A stretch of 64,000 nt of DNA, taken from the NCBI GenBank assembly GCA_944325505.1, contig CALVAJ010000003.1:62001-126000 (forward strand). Reading direction: 5' to 3'. The notes below the pieces were generated by a model that saw only the letters and a list, made by a program, of their open reading frames with translations, ran no database searches and was not told where the DNA came from. This document shows, piece by piece, positions 23,825-32,945 of the stretch; the stretch's first letter is position 1; the number at the start of each line of letters is the position of its first letter. The position numbers and the translations under genes are program-made. This DNA is from an uncultured Bacteroidales bacterium. Lineage in GTDB: Bacteria > Bacteroidota > Bacteroidia > Bacteroidales > UBA932.

Positions 23825-24817
23825 ATGGAGAGCGTTAACATTAAAGAACTTAATGACCGCATTCAGAAGGAAAGCTCATTCGTCGATCTCCTCACGATGG
23901 AAATGGGGAAAGTGATCGTAGGACAGAAGTCTCTTGTGGAGAATCTTCTTATCGGACTTCTGGCTAACGGACATATCCTTCTGGAAGGTGTCCCCGGCCT
24001 TGCAAAGACACTGGCCATAAACACATTGGCTTCAGCCGTAGACGCGAAGTTCAGCCGTATCCAGTTTACTCCGGATCTGCTTCCTGCCGATGTTATCGGT
24101 ACTCTGATATACTCCCAGAAGAGCGAGCAGTTCCAGATAAGGAAAGGCCCGATCTTCGCGAATTTCGTTCTGGCCGACGAGATCAACCGTTCGCCTGCAA
24201 AGGTACAGTCCGCGCTTCTGGAGGCGATGCAGGAGCGGCAGGTGACAATCGGCGACGAGACCTTCAGGCTCCCCGAGCCGTTCCTTGTGATGGCTACCCA
24301 GAACCCTATCGAACAGGAGGGTACCTATCCTCTTCCTGAGGCCCAGGTCGACCGTTTTATGCTGAAGGTGGTCGTCAGCTATCCGAAGAAAGAGGAAGAG
24401 AGGCTGATCGTCAGGATGAACAATACCGGGGAATTCCCGAAGGCCAGCCCTATCCTCAAGCCGGAGGATATAATCCGCGCAAGGCAGGTGGTGCGTGACG
24501 TCTATATGGACGAGAAGATCGAAAGGTATATAGTGGATATCGTATATGCCACAAGGACGCCTCAGGATTACGGTCTTGGAAAACTTTCCGGCCTTATCTC
24601 CTACGGGGCTTCGCCTCGTGCAAGCATTTCCCTTTCGATGGCTTCCAAGGCCTATGCATTCATAAAGAGAAGGGGATACGTGATACCTGAGGACGTGAGG
24701 GCCGTCTGCAACGAGGTGCTCCGCCACAGGATAGGCCTCACCTATGAGGCTGAAGCCGAAAATGTCACTACGGAGAACATCATAGCTGAAGTAATCAACG
24801 CAGTAGAGGTTCCATAA
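23825..24817 (+). CDS. moxR: MoxR-family AAA+ ATPase
   Basis: A 330-residue MoxR ATPase with Walker A GVPGLAKTLAIN, Walker B NFVLADEINRSPAKVQSALL, sensor 1 LVMATQNPIEQEGTYPLPEA, and the C-terminal lid. MoxR proteins act as chaperone-like partners of VWA-domain proteins. It heads a Bat operon of eight genes here, and its stop overlaps the DUF58 start by one base (TAATG). Confidence 0.95.
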   Translation: MESVNIKELNDRIQKESSFVDLLTMEMGKVIVGQKSLVENLLIGLLANGHILLEGVPGLAKTLAINTLASAVDAKFSRIQFTPDLLPADVIGTLIYSQKSEQFQIRKGPIFANFVLADEINRSPAKVQSALLEAMQERQVTIGDETFRLPEPFLVMATQNPIEQEGTYPLPEAQVDRFMLKVVVSYPKKEEERLIVRMNNTGEFPKASPILKPEDIIRARQVVRDVYMDEKIERYIVDIVYATRTPQDYGLGKLSGLISYGASPRASISLSMASKAYAFIKRRGYVIPEDVRAVCNEVLRHRIGLTYEAEAENVTTENIIAEVINAVEVP

Positions 24818-25704
24818 TGGAAAGCAGAAGTGCAAACGACCTGCTAAGGAAGGTCAGGAAGATAGAGATAAAGACCCGTGCTCTTTCGCATCAGATCTTT
24901 GCAGGAGAGTACCACTCCGCCTTCAAGGGCCGGGGAATGGCATTCAGTGAAGTGCGCGAGTACCAGTACGGTGATGACGTGCGCAATATGGACTGGAATG
25001 TCACTGCACGTCTGCGCTCCCCGTATGTCAAGGTCTTCGAGGAAGAGAGGGAGCTTACCGTTGTCCTGCTGATAGATGTCAGCCGGTCGGGCCTGTTCGG
25101 CACCGCGGGAATGACCAAAAAGGATCTTGTCGCGGAGATTGCCGCCGTGCTCTCGTTTTCCGCCATTATCAACAATGACAAGGTCGGCGCCCTGTTTTTC
25201 AGCGACAAGGTGGAGAAATTCATCCCGCCCAAGAAAGGCCGCAGCCATCTGCTGCATATCATCCGCGAGATAATAGAGCTTAAACCGGAGTCCGACAGGA
25301 CTGACATTGGAGCCGCCTTGCAGTATCTTACAAATGCGATAAAGAAGAAATGCACGGCTTTCCTGCTGTCCGACATGCTCGATGTGGACCAGGATGGAAT
25401 GCCGCGGTATGAAGATGCCCTGAAAGTGGCTGCCGGACGTCATGACCTTTCGGTAATCGAGGTCTATGACCCGCGTGAGAGGACGCTGCCGGATATCGGC
25501 CTTGTCCATATCAAGGATTCCGAGTCAGGTGCTTCTTCATGGGTGAATACATCGAAGAAGATGCGCAGGATGTATTCGGAATGGTTCGGGACCGTTACCC
25601 GGTCTGCCGCCAGGCTGTTCAACAAATACAGCATCGATGCCGTAAGCATTTCTACGGATGAAGACTATGTCAAAGGGCTTATGTCCTTTTTCCGGAACAG
25701 ATGA
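24817..25704 (+). CDS. DUF58 domain protein
   Basis: A 295-residue protein with the DUF58 hallmark GRGMAFSEVREYQYGDDVRNMDWN (about residues 40-64), followed by a VWA-like fold starting VVLLIDVSRSG, a MIDAS-like DxSxS variant, and ending TDEDYVKGLMSFFRNR. It is the standard partner between moxR and batA. The molecular role is unproven; genetic work in other Bacteroidota links the Bat set to stress or oxygen tolerance. Confidence 0.92.
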   Translation: MESRSANDLLRKVRKIEIKTRALSHQIFAGEYHSAFKGRGMAFSEVREYQYGDDVRNMDWNVTARLRSPYVKVFEEERELTVVLLIDVSRSGLFGTAGMTKKDLVAEIAAVLSFSAIINNDKVGALFFSDKVEKFIPPKKGRSHLLHIIREIIELKPESDRTDIGAALQYLTNAIKKKCTAFLLSDMLDVDQDGMPRYEDALKVAAGRHDLSVIEVYDPRERTLPDIGLVHIKDSESGASSWVNTSKKMRRMYSEWFGTVTRSAARLFNKYSIDAVSISTDEDYVKGLMSFFRNR

Positions 25705-25732
25705 CCGGCATTTTTAATTTAAAGAATGTAGT

Positions 25733-26782
25733 ATGAAGATATTTGCTTGTTTGCCGGCTGTGATGGCAGTCCTGCTCCCTTGCCGGGCTTATGCGGATGA
25801 CCTGCAGGACAGGGAAGCCGGCCGTCCCGGCATAACGCATGTCAGCGGCTCTTTCCTGCGTCAGGTTGAGGAACGGGATTCGGTCCTTATCGCCGACCAG
25901 CTGCAGTACGGTTTCCGCCTGGAGAACGTCAGGGAGGGGACCGGATTTGCCTTTCCCGACTATTCGAAAGGATTCCGCGACAGCGTAGAGGTGGTATCCC
26001 CGTGGAAGCTTGATACCCTGGATTTCAAAAAAGGAAAGAAAGGGGCTCCGGGGGTCTTTACTCTCGAAGGAAGTGTAGTCATAACATCATTCGATGAGGG
26101 GAAATATCCCCTGCCTCCGATCTCCGTCCTCAGGCTGGACGGGTCCGGAAAGACGGATACTCTGGTGTTCAACGCGCAGACCCTCGAAGTGAAGACGATA
26201 CCGGTCGATACGGCAACTTTCCGGCTGCATGACATCAAGGGACAGATTCTCTGCCCGGTGACGTTCATGGAGGTGCTCCCTTACCTGGCAGGCGGCATAG
26301 CCGTTGCCGGCCTTATCGCTTTCCTCATATATATCATACTCAAGAGACGGAAAGACAGTCTGAATGGTCTGCTCGGCAGGGAACCCGCCCATATAGTCGC
26401 GCTCAGGAAGCTCGACCGTCTGCGCGGGGACAAGTACTGGGCTGCCGACAAGCAGAAGCTTTTCTACTCCGGAGTCACTGACGCCCTGCGAGAGTACATA
26501 GTGTCCCGCTATGGAGTATCGGCGATGGAAATGACTACCAAAGAGATATTCGACGGGCTTTCCGGGAAGGATATCCCGGAGGATCTGTACAATGAGGCCA
26601 GGGCTCTTTTCGAGCGGGCCGACTTCGTGAAATTCGCCAAATATGTCGCTTCCGATGAGGAGAATGCGTCCGCAGTGCCTGCCGCAGTCAGGTTCGTGAC
26701 CCTGACTTACCAGAGTGAAATAGATGCGGATGCCACTGAAAAAGGCAACGGAAATCCGGAACCGTCCGATTCCGGAAAATGA
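25733..26782 (+). CDS. Bat-operon membrane protein of unknown function
   Basis: A 349-residue protein with a signal peptide (LPAVMAVLLPCRAYA), a beta-rich periplasmic domain (residues 20-175), one membrane span (AGGIAVAGLIAFLIYIILKRR, about 183-203) and a helical cytoplasmic tail (LREYIVSRYGVSAMEMTTKE). Such a gene sits between DUF58 and batA in most Bacteroidales Bat operons. The tail resembles the C-terminal part of BatD-like and DUF4381-like proteins. It starts 28 bases after DUF58 and ends 29 bases before batA. Confidence 0.75.
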   Translation: MKIFACLPAVMAVLLPCRAYADDLQDREAGRPGITHVSGSFLRQVEERDSVLIADQLQYGFRLENVREGTGFAFPDYSKGFRDSVEVVSPWKLDTLDFKKGKKGAPGVFTLEGSVVITSFDEGKYPLPPISVLRLDGSGKTDTLVFNAQTLEVKTIPVDTATFRLHDIKGQILCPVTFMEVLPYLAGGIAVAGLIAFLIYIILKRRKDSLNGLLGREPAHIVALRKLDRLRGDKYWAADKQKLFYSGVTDALREYIVSRYGVSAMEMTTKEIFDGLSGKDIPEDLYNEARALFERADFVKFAKYVASDEENASAVPAAVRFVTLTYQSEIDADATEKGNGNPEPSDSGK

Positions 26783-26811
26783 TATAGGATTCAGAATAAA
26801 TAAAAGAGAAT

Positions 26812-27798
26812 ATGTTTTTCGAATATCCGAAAATACTGTTCCTGGAGATAATACCGGTATTGCTTGTCCTGCATTACCTCTATGTGGAACTGACCGGGCG
26901 GAGACCTCATTTCAGGGTCTCGGTCGCCACTCCGTGGAAACTTTCCGGAGGATCGGCTCTGGGGTGGATAAGGCATCTCCCGTTCGTGTTGAGGACCATT
27001 GCCCTGGTCATGATAATCATAGCCATAGCCAGGCCGCGGTCCTCGGAGTCCATGGAAAGGATCGACACTGAAGGAATAGACATAATGCTCACGATGGACG
27101 TTTCCACCAGTATGCTGGCAAGGGATTTCAATCCGGACCGTATCAGCGCCGCCAAGGATATCGCCATCGAATTCATATCGCAAAGGCCTTCGGACAGGAT
27201 AGGTATCGTGGTCTTTGCGGGAGAAAGCTATACCCAGTGCCCTCTGACCACCGACAGGGCCACTCTCATCAACCTGATGAAGGAGGTGCAGACAGACCTT
27301 ATAGAAGACGGGACGGCCATCGGCAATGGGCTTGCGACAGCAGTAGCGAGACTGAAGGATTCCAATGCGAAAAGCCGTGTTGTCATCCTGCTTACCGATG
27401 GAGTGAACAACCGTGGAGAAATCACCCCTCAGACGGCTGCTGAAATCGCCGTGACATACGGTGTGAGGGTATATACCATAGGGGTAGGAGCCATGGGGAC
27501 GGCTCCCTATCCTGTCATGACCCCATGGGGTGTGGACGTCCAGAATGTACGGGTCGAAATCGATGAAGACCTGCTTTCCGGGATAGCGGAAGCGACGGGA
27601 GGCCGTTATTTCAGGGCGACCGATAACACGAAACTCATGGAAATCTACAGTGAAATCAACAAGATGGAGAAGGACCGTACCACCATAGACAGCTTCCCGC
27701 TGTACAAGGAACTTTTCGGGAAGTACGCCCTTGTCGCCCTTGTCGCCCTGTTGCTTGAACTGGTATTGAAGATGTTTGTAATCAGAAGACTGCCATAA
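26812..27798 (+). CDS. batA: BatA, VWA-domain membrane protein
   Basis: A 328-residue protein with N-terminal membrane spans (ILFLEIIPVLLVLHYLYVEL and LPFVLRTIALVMIIIAIARP), a VWA domain with a complete MIDAS motif (MLTMDVSTSML; later VVILLTDGVNNRG) and a C-terminal span (YALVALVALLLELVLKMFV). VWA domains bind ligands through a metal ion. It is paired with batB, 17 bases downstream. Confidence 0.92.
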   Translation: MFFEYPKILFLEIIPVLLVLHYLYVELTGRRPHFRVSVATPWKLSGGSALGWIRHLPFVLRTIALVMIIIAIARPRSSESMERIDTEGIDIMLTMDVSTSMLARDFNPDRISAAKDIAIEFISQRPSDRIGIVVFAGESYTQCPLTTDRATLINLMKEVQTDLIEDGTAIGNGLATAVARLKDSNAKSRVVILLTDGVNNRGEITPQTAAEIAVTYGVRVYTIGVGAMGTAPYPVMTPWGVDVQNVRVEIDEDLLSGIAEATGGRYFRATDNTKLMEIYSEINKMEKDRTTIDSFPLYKELFGKYALVALVALLLELVLKMFVIRRLP

Positions 27799-27814
27799 TG
27801 ACGGAGGAAATGAG

Positions 27815-28816
27815 ATGATCAATTTTGCACAGGCGCAATACCTTTTTCTGATCTTGCTGATTCCTTTTTTCTTTGTCGCATATGCCCTGCTTCTGCATAT
27901 GAAAAAGAAAAAGATACGCAAGATAGGAGATCCCGCTCTGGTCTCCATGCTGATGCCTTCCGCGTCCCGTCCGAAAGGATGGTGGAGGCTTGTCATGTTC
28001 TCCATAGCCTTCTTTTTCTTTTCGATAGGGATGTCCAGGCCGCAGATAGGTGCAAAGCTTAAGGAGCACAGGACTGAGGGCGTGGAAATAATGATAGCGC
28101 TGGATGTATCCAATTCCATGCTTGCCGAAGATTACTCTCCGGACAGGCTGGAGAGGGCGAAACTTGCCATATCCAGACTTGTCGACAGGCTCAGGGACGA
28201 CCGCATAGGGCTGATAGTCTTTGCCGGAAGTTCATTCGTACAGCTTCCTGTCACTACTGACTATGTCTCGGCCAAGATGTTCCTTAACTCGATTTCCACA
28301 GGCTCCGTCCCGATACAGGGTACGGCGATGGGCGATGCCATCAACACTGCCATAAGGAGTTTCAGTGCGCAGAGCGAAAAGAGCCGTGCCATCATCGTCA
28401 TCACTGACGGGGAAAATCACGAGGACGACCCGGTGGCGGCCGCGAAGCAGGCTTTCGATATGGGAATCAGGGTCTACACCATAGGAATAGGCTCTCCTGA
28501 AGGTGAACCCATCCCTATGGACGGCGGGCTGCTCAAGGACAAGGACGGCAATATTGTAGTGACAAGGCTTGATGAAAAAATCCTGAAGGAAGTGGCCAGT
28601 GCCGGCGGCGGGGTGTACATTAAGGCAGGAAACAGTGAATTCGGACTGAACCCTATCGTTGACAGCATCAGGAAGATGGACGAGGAGCAGTTCAGTTCCG
28701 TGGTATTCGAGGAGTTTGACGAACAGTATATGTACTTTTTCGCTATAGCATTGGTATTCTTCGTGATAGAGATGCTTATAGGGGAGAGGAGATCCAAGAG
28801 GCATTTGTTCAATTAA
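27815..28816 (+). CDS. batB: BatB, VWA-domain membrane protein
   Basis: A 333-residue paralogue of BatA with the same plan: two N-terminal spans (YLFLILLIPFFFVAYALLL; LVMFSIAFFFFSIGMSRP), MIDAS MIALDVSNSML, IIVITDGENHEDD, and a C-terminal span (MYFFAIALVFFVIEMLIG). Probably forms a membrane complex with BatA. Starts 17 bases after batA and ends 18 bases before batC. Confidence 0.92.
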   Translation: MINFAQAQYLFLILLIPFFFVAYALLLHMKKKKIRKIGDPALVSMLMPSASRPKGWWRLVMFSIAFFFFSIGMSRPQIGAKLKEHRTEGVEIMIALDVSNSMLAEDYSPDRLERAKLAISRLVDRLRDDRIGLIVFAGSSFVQLPVTTDYVSAKMFLNSISTGSVPIQGTAMGDAINTAIRSFSAQSEKSRAIIVITDGENHEDDPVAAAKQAFDMGIRVYTIGIGSPEGEPIPMDGGLLKDKDGNIVVTRLDEKILKEVASAGGGVYIKAGNSEFGLNPIVDSIRKMDEEQFSSVVFEEFDEQYMYFFAIALVFFVIEMLIGERRSKRHLFN

Positions 28817-28833
28817 AAAAAGGACAGAGGTTT

Positions 28834-29574
28834 ATGGCGACATCATTAAGACATATGTTTTTGGCGGCGGCCTTTTCTCTCCTGGCCTGCGTATCCGTTT
28901 CCGCCCAGAATCCGGTGCGTAAGGATATCAGGAAAGGAAACCGCGATTTCAGGAAAGAGGACTACAAGGCTGCGGAGATCGACTACCGTAAGGCAATCGT
29001 AAAGGATTCCGCATCCTTCGCAGCAGGCTACAACCTTGGGAATACCCTCTATAAAATGGGAGACAAGGAACAGGCCGGAAAGATATACGACAAACTGAAG
29101 GAGACGGCTCCTGCATCCGAGCATGCAGCCGACTATTATTATAATGTCGGAAATGTTACGGCAGACGCCGGGAACTGGCAGGCCGCCGTAGACTCTTACC
29201 GCCAGGCCCTCCTGAGGAACCCTTCGGACATGGATGCCAAGGAGAATTACATTTACGCAAAGAAGAAACTGGAAGACCAGCAGAATCAGCAGAACCAACA
29301 GAACCAGGACAATCAGGACAACAAAGACGACAATAAAGACAAGAACAAGGACAAAGATCAGAATCAGGACCAGAACCAGAACCCGAATCAGGACAATCAG
29401 GACGGGAATAACAGTCCTCAGAATCAGCAGCAGGGCCGGCAGCCCAAGATAACCCCTCAGGCGGCCCAGCAGATGCTCCAGGCCATCCAGGCCAAGGAAA
29501 AGGAGACCCAGGACAAGGTGAATAAAGAGAAGGCCCAGGTACTCAAGTCCAGACAGAAAGAAAAGAATTGGTAA
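28834..29574 (+). CDS. batC: BatC, TPR protein with Gln/Asn/Asp/Lys-rich tail
   Basis: A 246-residue exported protein (signal peptide ending VSVSA-Q). Residues about 25-145 carry three TPR units (KAAEIDYRKAIVKDSASFAAGYNLG and the next two). Residues about 147-205 are almost only Gln, Asn, Asp and Lys, followed by a charged helix. TPRs suggest a scaffold for BatA/BatB. The low-complexity linker is common in BatC homologues. The stop falls 14 bases before the batD start codon. Confidence 0.88.
   Translation: MATSLRHMFLAAAFSLLACVSVSAQNPVRKDIRKGNRDFRKEDYKAAEIDYRKAIVKDSASFAAGYNLGNTLYKMGDKEQAGKIYDKLKETAPASEHAADYYYNVGNVTADAGNWQAAVDSYRQALLRNPSDMDAKENYIYAKKKLEDQQNQQNQQNQDNQDNKDDNKDKNKDKDQNQDQNQNPNQDNQDGNNSPQNQQQGRQPKITPQAAQQMLQAIQAKEKETQDKVNKEKAQVLKSRQKEKNW
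29279..29445 (+). repeat. Low-complexity CAG/AAC/GAC/AAG repeat coding the BatC linker
   Basis: Degenerate repeats of CAGAAC, CAGGAC and AAGGAC triplets in frame. Length variation here would not shift the frame as long as whole triplets are gained or lost. Confidence 0.7.
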
Positions 29575-29588
29575 AAAGGATAACATAT

Positions 29589-32219
29589 ATGAAAAGGCTG
29601 ACAGCTATACTTTTCTCCGTACTTTTTACGGCCGCTGCCGTTTCCGCCCAGACGACGATAAGGGTCGGCGCCCCGAACGTCGTTGCCGCCGACGAGCAGT
29701 TCAATGTCACGTTCATACTTGAAGGGGAGGATTCCCCCTCCGACTTCAAGTGGAGCCAGGGGGATGATTTCCAGCTCGTGTGGGGCCCTCAGGAAGGACG
29801 CTCTACCAGTCTGCAGATAATCAATGGCAAAAGGTCCAAGTCATCGCAGTTTACATACACATACATTCTGATGCCCAGGAAGACAGGCACCTTTACGCTT
29901 CCACCGGCAACGGCAAAGGTAAAAGGCAAGGAGATATCCTCGTCGGGTGTCTCTATCGAGGTGGTGCCGGATTCTTCTTCCGGCAGGACCGGAGGGGCAT
30001 CTTCTTCCGGCGGACGGACTTCAGCCGACAGTGCGACGGGAATCGGGGATGAAGATATCTTTCTCAGACTGACGCTCAGCAGGTCGGACGTGGTACTCGG
30101 AGAGCCGGTTACAGCTACCCTGAAACTTTACCAGAGGGCCAACATAGCAGGCTTCGAGGATGTAAGGCTCCCTTCATTCAACGGGTTCTGGAGCCAGGAG
30201 GTGGAAGCCCCTACGAACATAGAGTTCAGAAGGGAAAGCTACGACGGCAAGATATACAACACGGCAGTCCTTAGAAAATACGTGCTCATCCCGCAGCAGA
30301 CCGGAACCATAAACATAGATCCGGCGGAACTCGTCTGTCTGGTGAACATCCGGGTATCTTCCGGAGGAGGCGTGAGCATATTCGACGGATTCTTCGACGA
30401 GTACAGGACTATCCGCAAGAGAGTCTCCTCCTCTTCATGCAAGGTCAGGGTCTCTCCTCTTCCGTCAGGGGCACCGGCCTCATTCGGCGGAGGCGTGGGC
30501 GATTTCTCCATTTCTGCCGTAATGAGCAGTGATTCCCTGTCCGCACACGAGGCGGCTTCCCTGACAGTGACGATTTCCGGGAAAGGCAATGTTTCCCTTC
30601 TGGAGGCGCCGAAGGTCAGCTTCCCTCCGGACTTCGAGGTATATGACACCAAATCATCCGAAAACACATCCAAATCCTCCGGCGGCACGTCCGGAAGCAA
30701 GACATATGAGTTCCCGTTCATCCCGAGAAGTCACGGGGATTTCACGGTCGGACCTGTAGAATATTCATATTATGACATAAATGCCGGAAAATACGTGACC
30801 CTTTTCACGGACCCGATAAAGCTTCATGTAAAGAAGGGAAAAATCCAGGAACAGGATCAGGGAGCGGTATCGGCTTCCCTTCCTTCCGTAAACAGACAGG
30901 GTGTCAGAAGTCTTGGCGAAGATGTCCGGTATATCCGCACCAAGCTTCCTGCCTTTTCTCCGAAGGGGGACTTCTTTGCAGGCTCGCCGTTGTTCTGGGT
31001 ATTGTTCTCATCTGTCCTGGCTGCAGGCGCCGTTTTGTGGGCCGCATTCGCAAGGGCTGCGGCAAGAAGGGCCGATGTCGTAGGGACAAAGACCCGGCGG
31101 GCCACCAAGATGGCGATGAAACGCCTCAAGTCGGCGGAAAATTATCTGGAGCAGAATCTGTATTCTGCATTCTATGAAGAACTCCATAAGGCAGTAATCG
31201 GCTTCGTATCGGACAAACTGAACATGTCTGCGGCGGATTTCTCCAAGGAGAAGATTTCCGACACACTGCTCTCGGCAGGGGCGGACAGCGCCCTGGTCGG
31301 GTCGCTTATCGGGATAATCGATGCCTGCGAGTTTGCCCGCTATTCTCCTGATGCAGGTAATGAAGCCATGAAGAAACATTATCAGGAGGCACTGGATGTC
31401 ATATCATCGATAGATTCAAGCATGAAGAACAGGAAAAAACATAAGGCAGCCGGCAAAGCGGCTCTCGTTCTGGCTCTCGTGATGGCCCTGCCGCCGGTTT
31501 CCCGTGCGGCCAACGACAGTTATGTGGATTCGCTCTGGAACAGCGCATCGCAGTCGTATGCCGCCGGGCAGTGGGAAGATGCGCTTTCCGTCTATACGTC
31601 TATAGACAGGCTCGGGCTCGAATCCCCGTATCTCTACTGCAACATAGGAGATGCCTATTTCAAGCTCTCGGACTATCCGCATGCCATTCTGTATTACGAA
31701 CGTGCTCTCAAGCTCGATCCGTCGTGCTCGGACGCGAGATACAACCTGCAGATAGTCTCCGGTCTTGTCCAGGACAAGATAGACCCTGTGCCGGAATTCG
31801 TCCTGAAAAGCTGGACCAGGGCCGTGTGCTATATCCTGGACTCGGATGCATGGGCATGGCTGTCTCTCATATTTCTGGCCGTAACCGTATCGATGGTCCT
31901 TCTGTTTCTCCTGTCCGGTTCTGCCGCGGCGAGAAAGACAGGATTTTCGCTGGCTATAGTATTCGTACTGCTGACCGCCTCGTCATTCTCTTTTTCCGTA
32001 TGGCAGAAAAAAGACTACATGCGGGCTGACGGCGCCATAGTCATGGTACCTGTGACTTCCGTAAAGAGTTCCCCGTCGGAAGAGGTGTCCAAGGATCTCT
32101 TCATACTTCACGAGGGGGCCAGGGTGACGATTCTTGACGCCGTCGGCGACTGGCGGAATATCGAACTTGCGGACGGGCGCCAGGGCTGGATACCGGTTGG
32201 AGACATTGAGGTCATTTAA
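29589..32219 (+). CDS. batD: BatD-BatE fusion protein
   Basis: An 876-residue frame. Residues 1-590 are BatD: signal peptide (TAAAVSA-Q), a string of beta-sandwich modules, a membrane span near 470-490 (FWVLFSSVLAAGAVLWAAFA) and a helical tail. At Met612 a typical BatE begins without any stop: KAALVLALVMALPPVSRA is its former signal peptide, then TPR units (SPYLYCNIGDAYFKLSDYPH), two spans (WLSLIFLAVTVSMVLLFLL and FSLAIVFVLLTASSF) and an SH3-like end (LHEGARVTILDAVGDWRNIE). In most Bacteroidota batD and batE are separate. The start is ATG 29589; the frame before it opens with TTG inside batC. BatE could also be made separately from ATG 31422. Confidence 0.85.
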   Translation: MKRLTAILFSVLFTAAAVSAQTTIRVGAPNVVAADEQFNVTFILEGEDSPSDFKWSQGDDFQLVWGPQEGRSTSLQIINGKRSKSSQFTYTYILMPRKTGTFTLPPATAKVKGKEISSSGVSIEVVPDSSSGRTGGASSSGGRTSADSATGIGDEDIFLRLTLSRSDVVLGEPVTATLKLYQRANIAGFEDVRLPSFNGFWSQEVEAPTNIEFRRESYDGKIYNTAVLRKYVLIPQQTGTINIDPAELVCLVNIRVSSGGGVSIFDGFFDEYRTIRKRVSSSSCKVRVSPLPSGAPASFGGGVGDFSISAVMSSDSLSAHEAASLTVTISGKGNVSLLEAPKVSFPPDFEVYDTKSSENTSKSSGGTSGSKTYEFPFIPRSHGDFTVGPVEYSYYDINAGKYVTLFTDPIKLHVKKGKIQEQDQGAVSASLPSVNRQGVRSLGEDVRYIRTKLPAFSPKGDFFAGSPLFWVLFSSVLAAGAVLWAAFARAAARRADVVGTKTRRATKMAMKRLKSAENYLEQNLYSAFYEELHKAVIGFVSDKLNMSAADFSKEKISDTLLSAGADSALVGSLIGIIDACEFARYSPDAGNEAMKKHYQEALDVISSIDSSMKNRKKHKAAGKAALVLALVMALPPVSRAANDSYVDSLWNSASQSYAAGQWEDALSVYTSIDRLGLESPYLYCNIGDAYFKLSDYPHAILYYERALKLDPSCSDARYNLQIVSGLVQDKIDPVPEFVLKSWTRAVCYILDSDAWAWLSLIFLAVTVSMVLLFLLSGSAAARKTGFSLAIVFVLLTASSFSFSVWQKKDYMRADGAIVMVPVTSVKSSPSEEVSKDLFILHEGARVTILDAVGDWRNIELADGRQGWIPVGDIEVI

Positions 32220-32299
32220 CAATATTTTAACTGCTGTTTTTCATATGGCGGGCTTTCTGTGTTCCGTTTGTTGTTATTTTTGCGGGATAAATACAGAAA

Positions 32300-32884
32300 A
32301 TGGAAGCTAACAAACTTGCAGAAGCGATAAGACAGGGAGATACCCTTGCCTATGAAATCTTTTTCAGGGCCGAGTATCTCAACGTGGTGTCGTTCCTGTC
32401 GAAGTACACCAAAGACCGCGATATGGCCCAGGACCTGGCCCAGGACTCTTTTGTGCAGCTATGGAATACCAGGGACAGGATAGATTCATGCAAGAACCTC
32501 AGATCCTATGTCTTTACCATAGCCAGGAACCTGGCGATAAACAGGTTGCAGCGGAAAGCCCACAAGTCCAGGAAAAGCATCGAAGACCCTGATGTCAGAC
32601 TGCGCGTGGAAGCGCTTGCGCATCCGCCGGTCTCGGCCGGAATCGAAGGTCTGGAACTCTCCGCACTTATCGGAAAGGTCTATGCCGAACTTCCTGACAA
32701 TATTCTCCGCAGCTTTGTGATGAGCCGGGAGATGGGCATGACCTACAGGGAGATTGCCAGAAAGCGCGGGATATCGCAGAAGTCAGTGGAGTACCATATA
32801 AAAATAGCCCTGCAGCTGTTCCGGACCAGACTTAAGGACTATCTGCTCGTGTTTGTCATGGTTATCGGCAGTCTGTTGAAATGA
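32300..32884 (+). CDS. ECF RNA polymerase sigma factor
   Basis: A 194-residue ECF sigma. Region 2 is recognisable in YTKDRDMAQDLAQDSFVQLW and LRSYVFTIARNLAINRLQRK; region 4 in MTYREIARKRGISQKSVEYH. It belongs to the Bacteroidota group controlled by FecR-type anti-sigma factors, and directs transcription of TonB-dependent uptake loci. A TATTTTTG box (32275-32282) lies 18 bases upstream as a probable -7 element. FecR follows at 62 bases. Confidence 0.92.
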   Translation: MEANKLAEAIRQGDTLAYEIFFRAEYLNVVSFLSKYTKDRDMAQDLAQDSFVQLWNTRDRIDSCKNLRSYVFTIARNLAINRLQRKAHKSRKSIEDPDVRLRVEALAHPPVSAGIEGLELSALIGKVYAELPDNILRSFVMSREMGMTYREIARKRGISQKSVEYHIKIALQLFRTRLKDYLLVFVMVIGSLLK

Positions 32885-32945
32885 TTTTTTTTCAGGGAAA
32901 AGCGGGAATCGGAGTGTAATTGTAATAAAAATGTAATATTCGATA

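Noticed and set aside
26791-28119. 442-codon open frame on the minus strand
   Set aside because: It is opposite batA and the start of batB, both with clear VWA motifs. No domain is visible.
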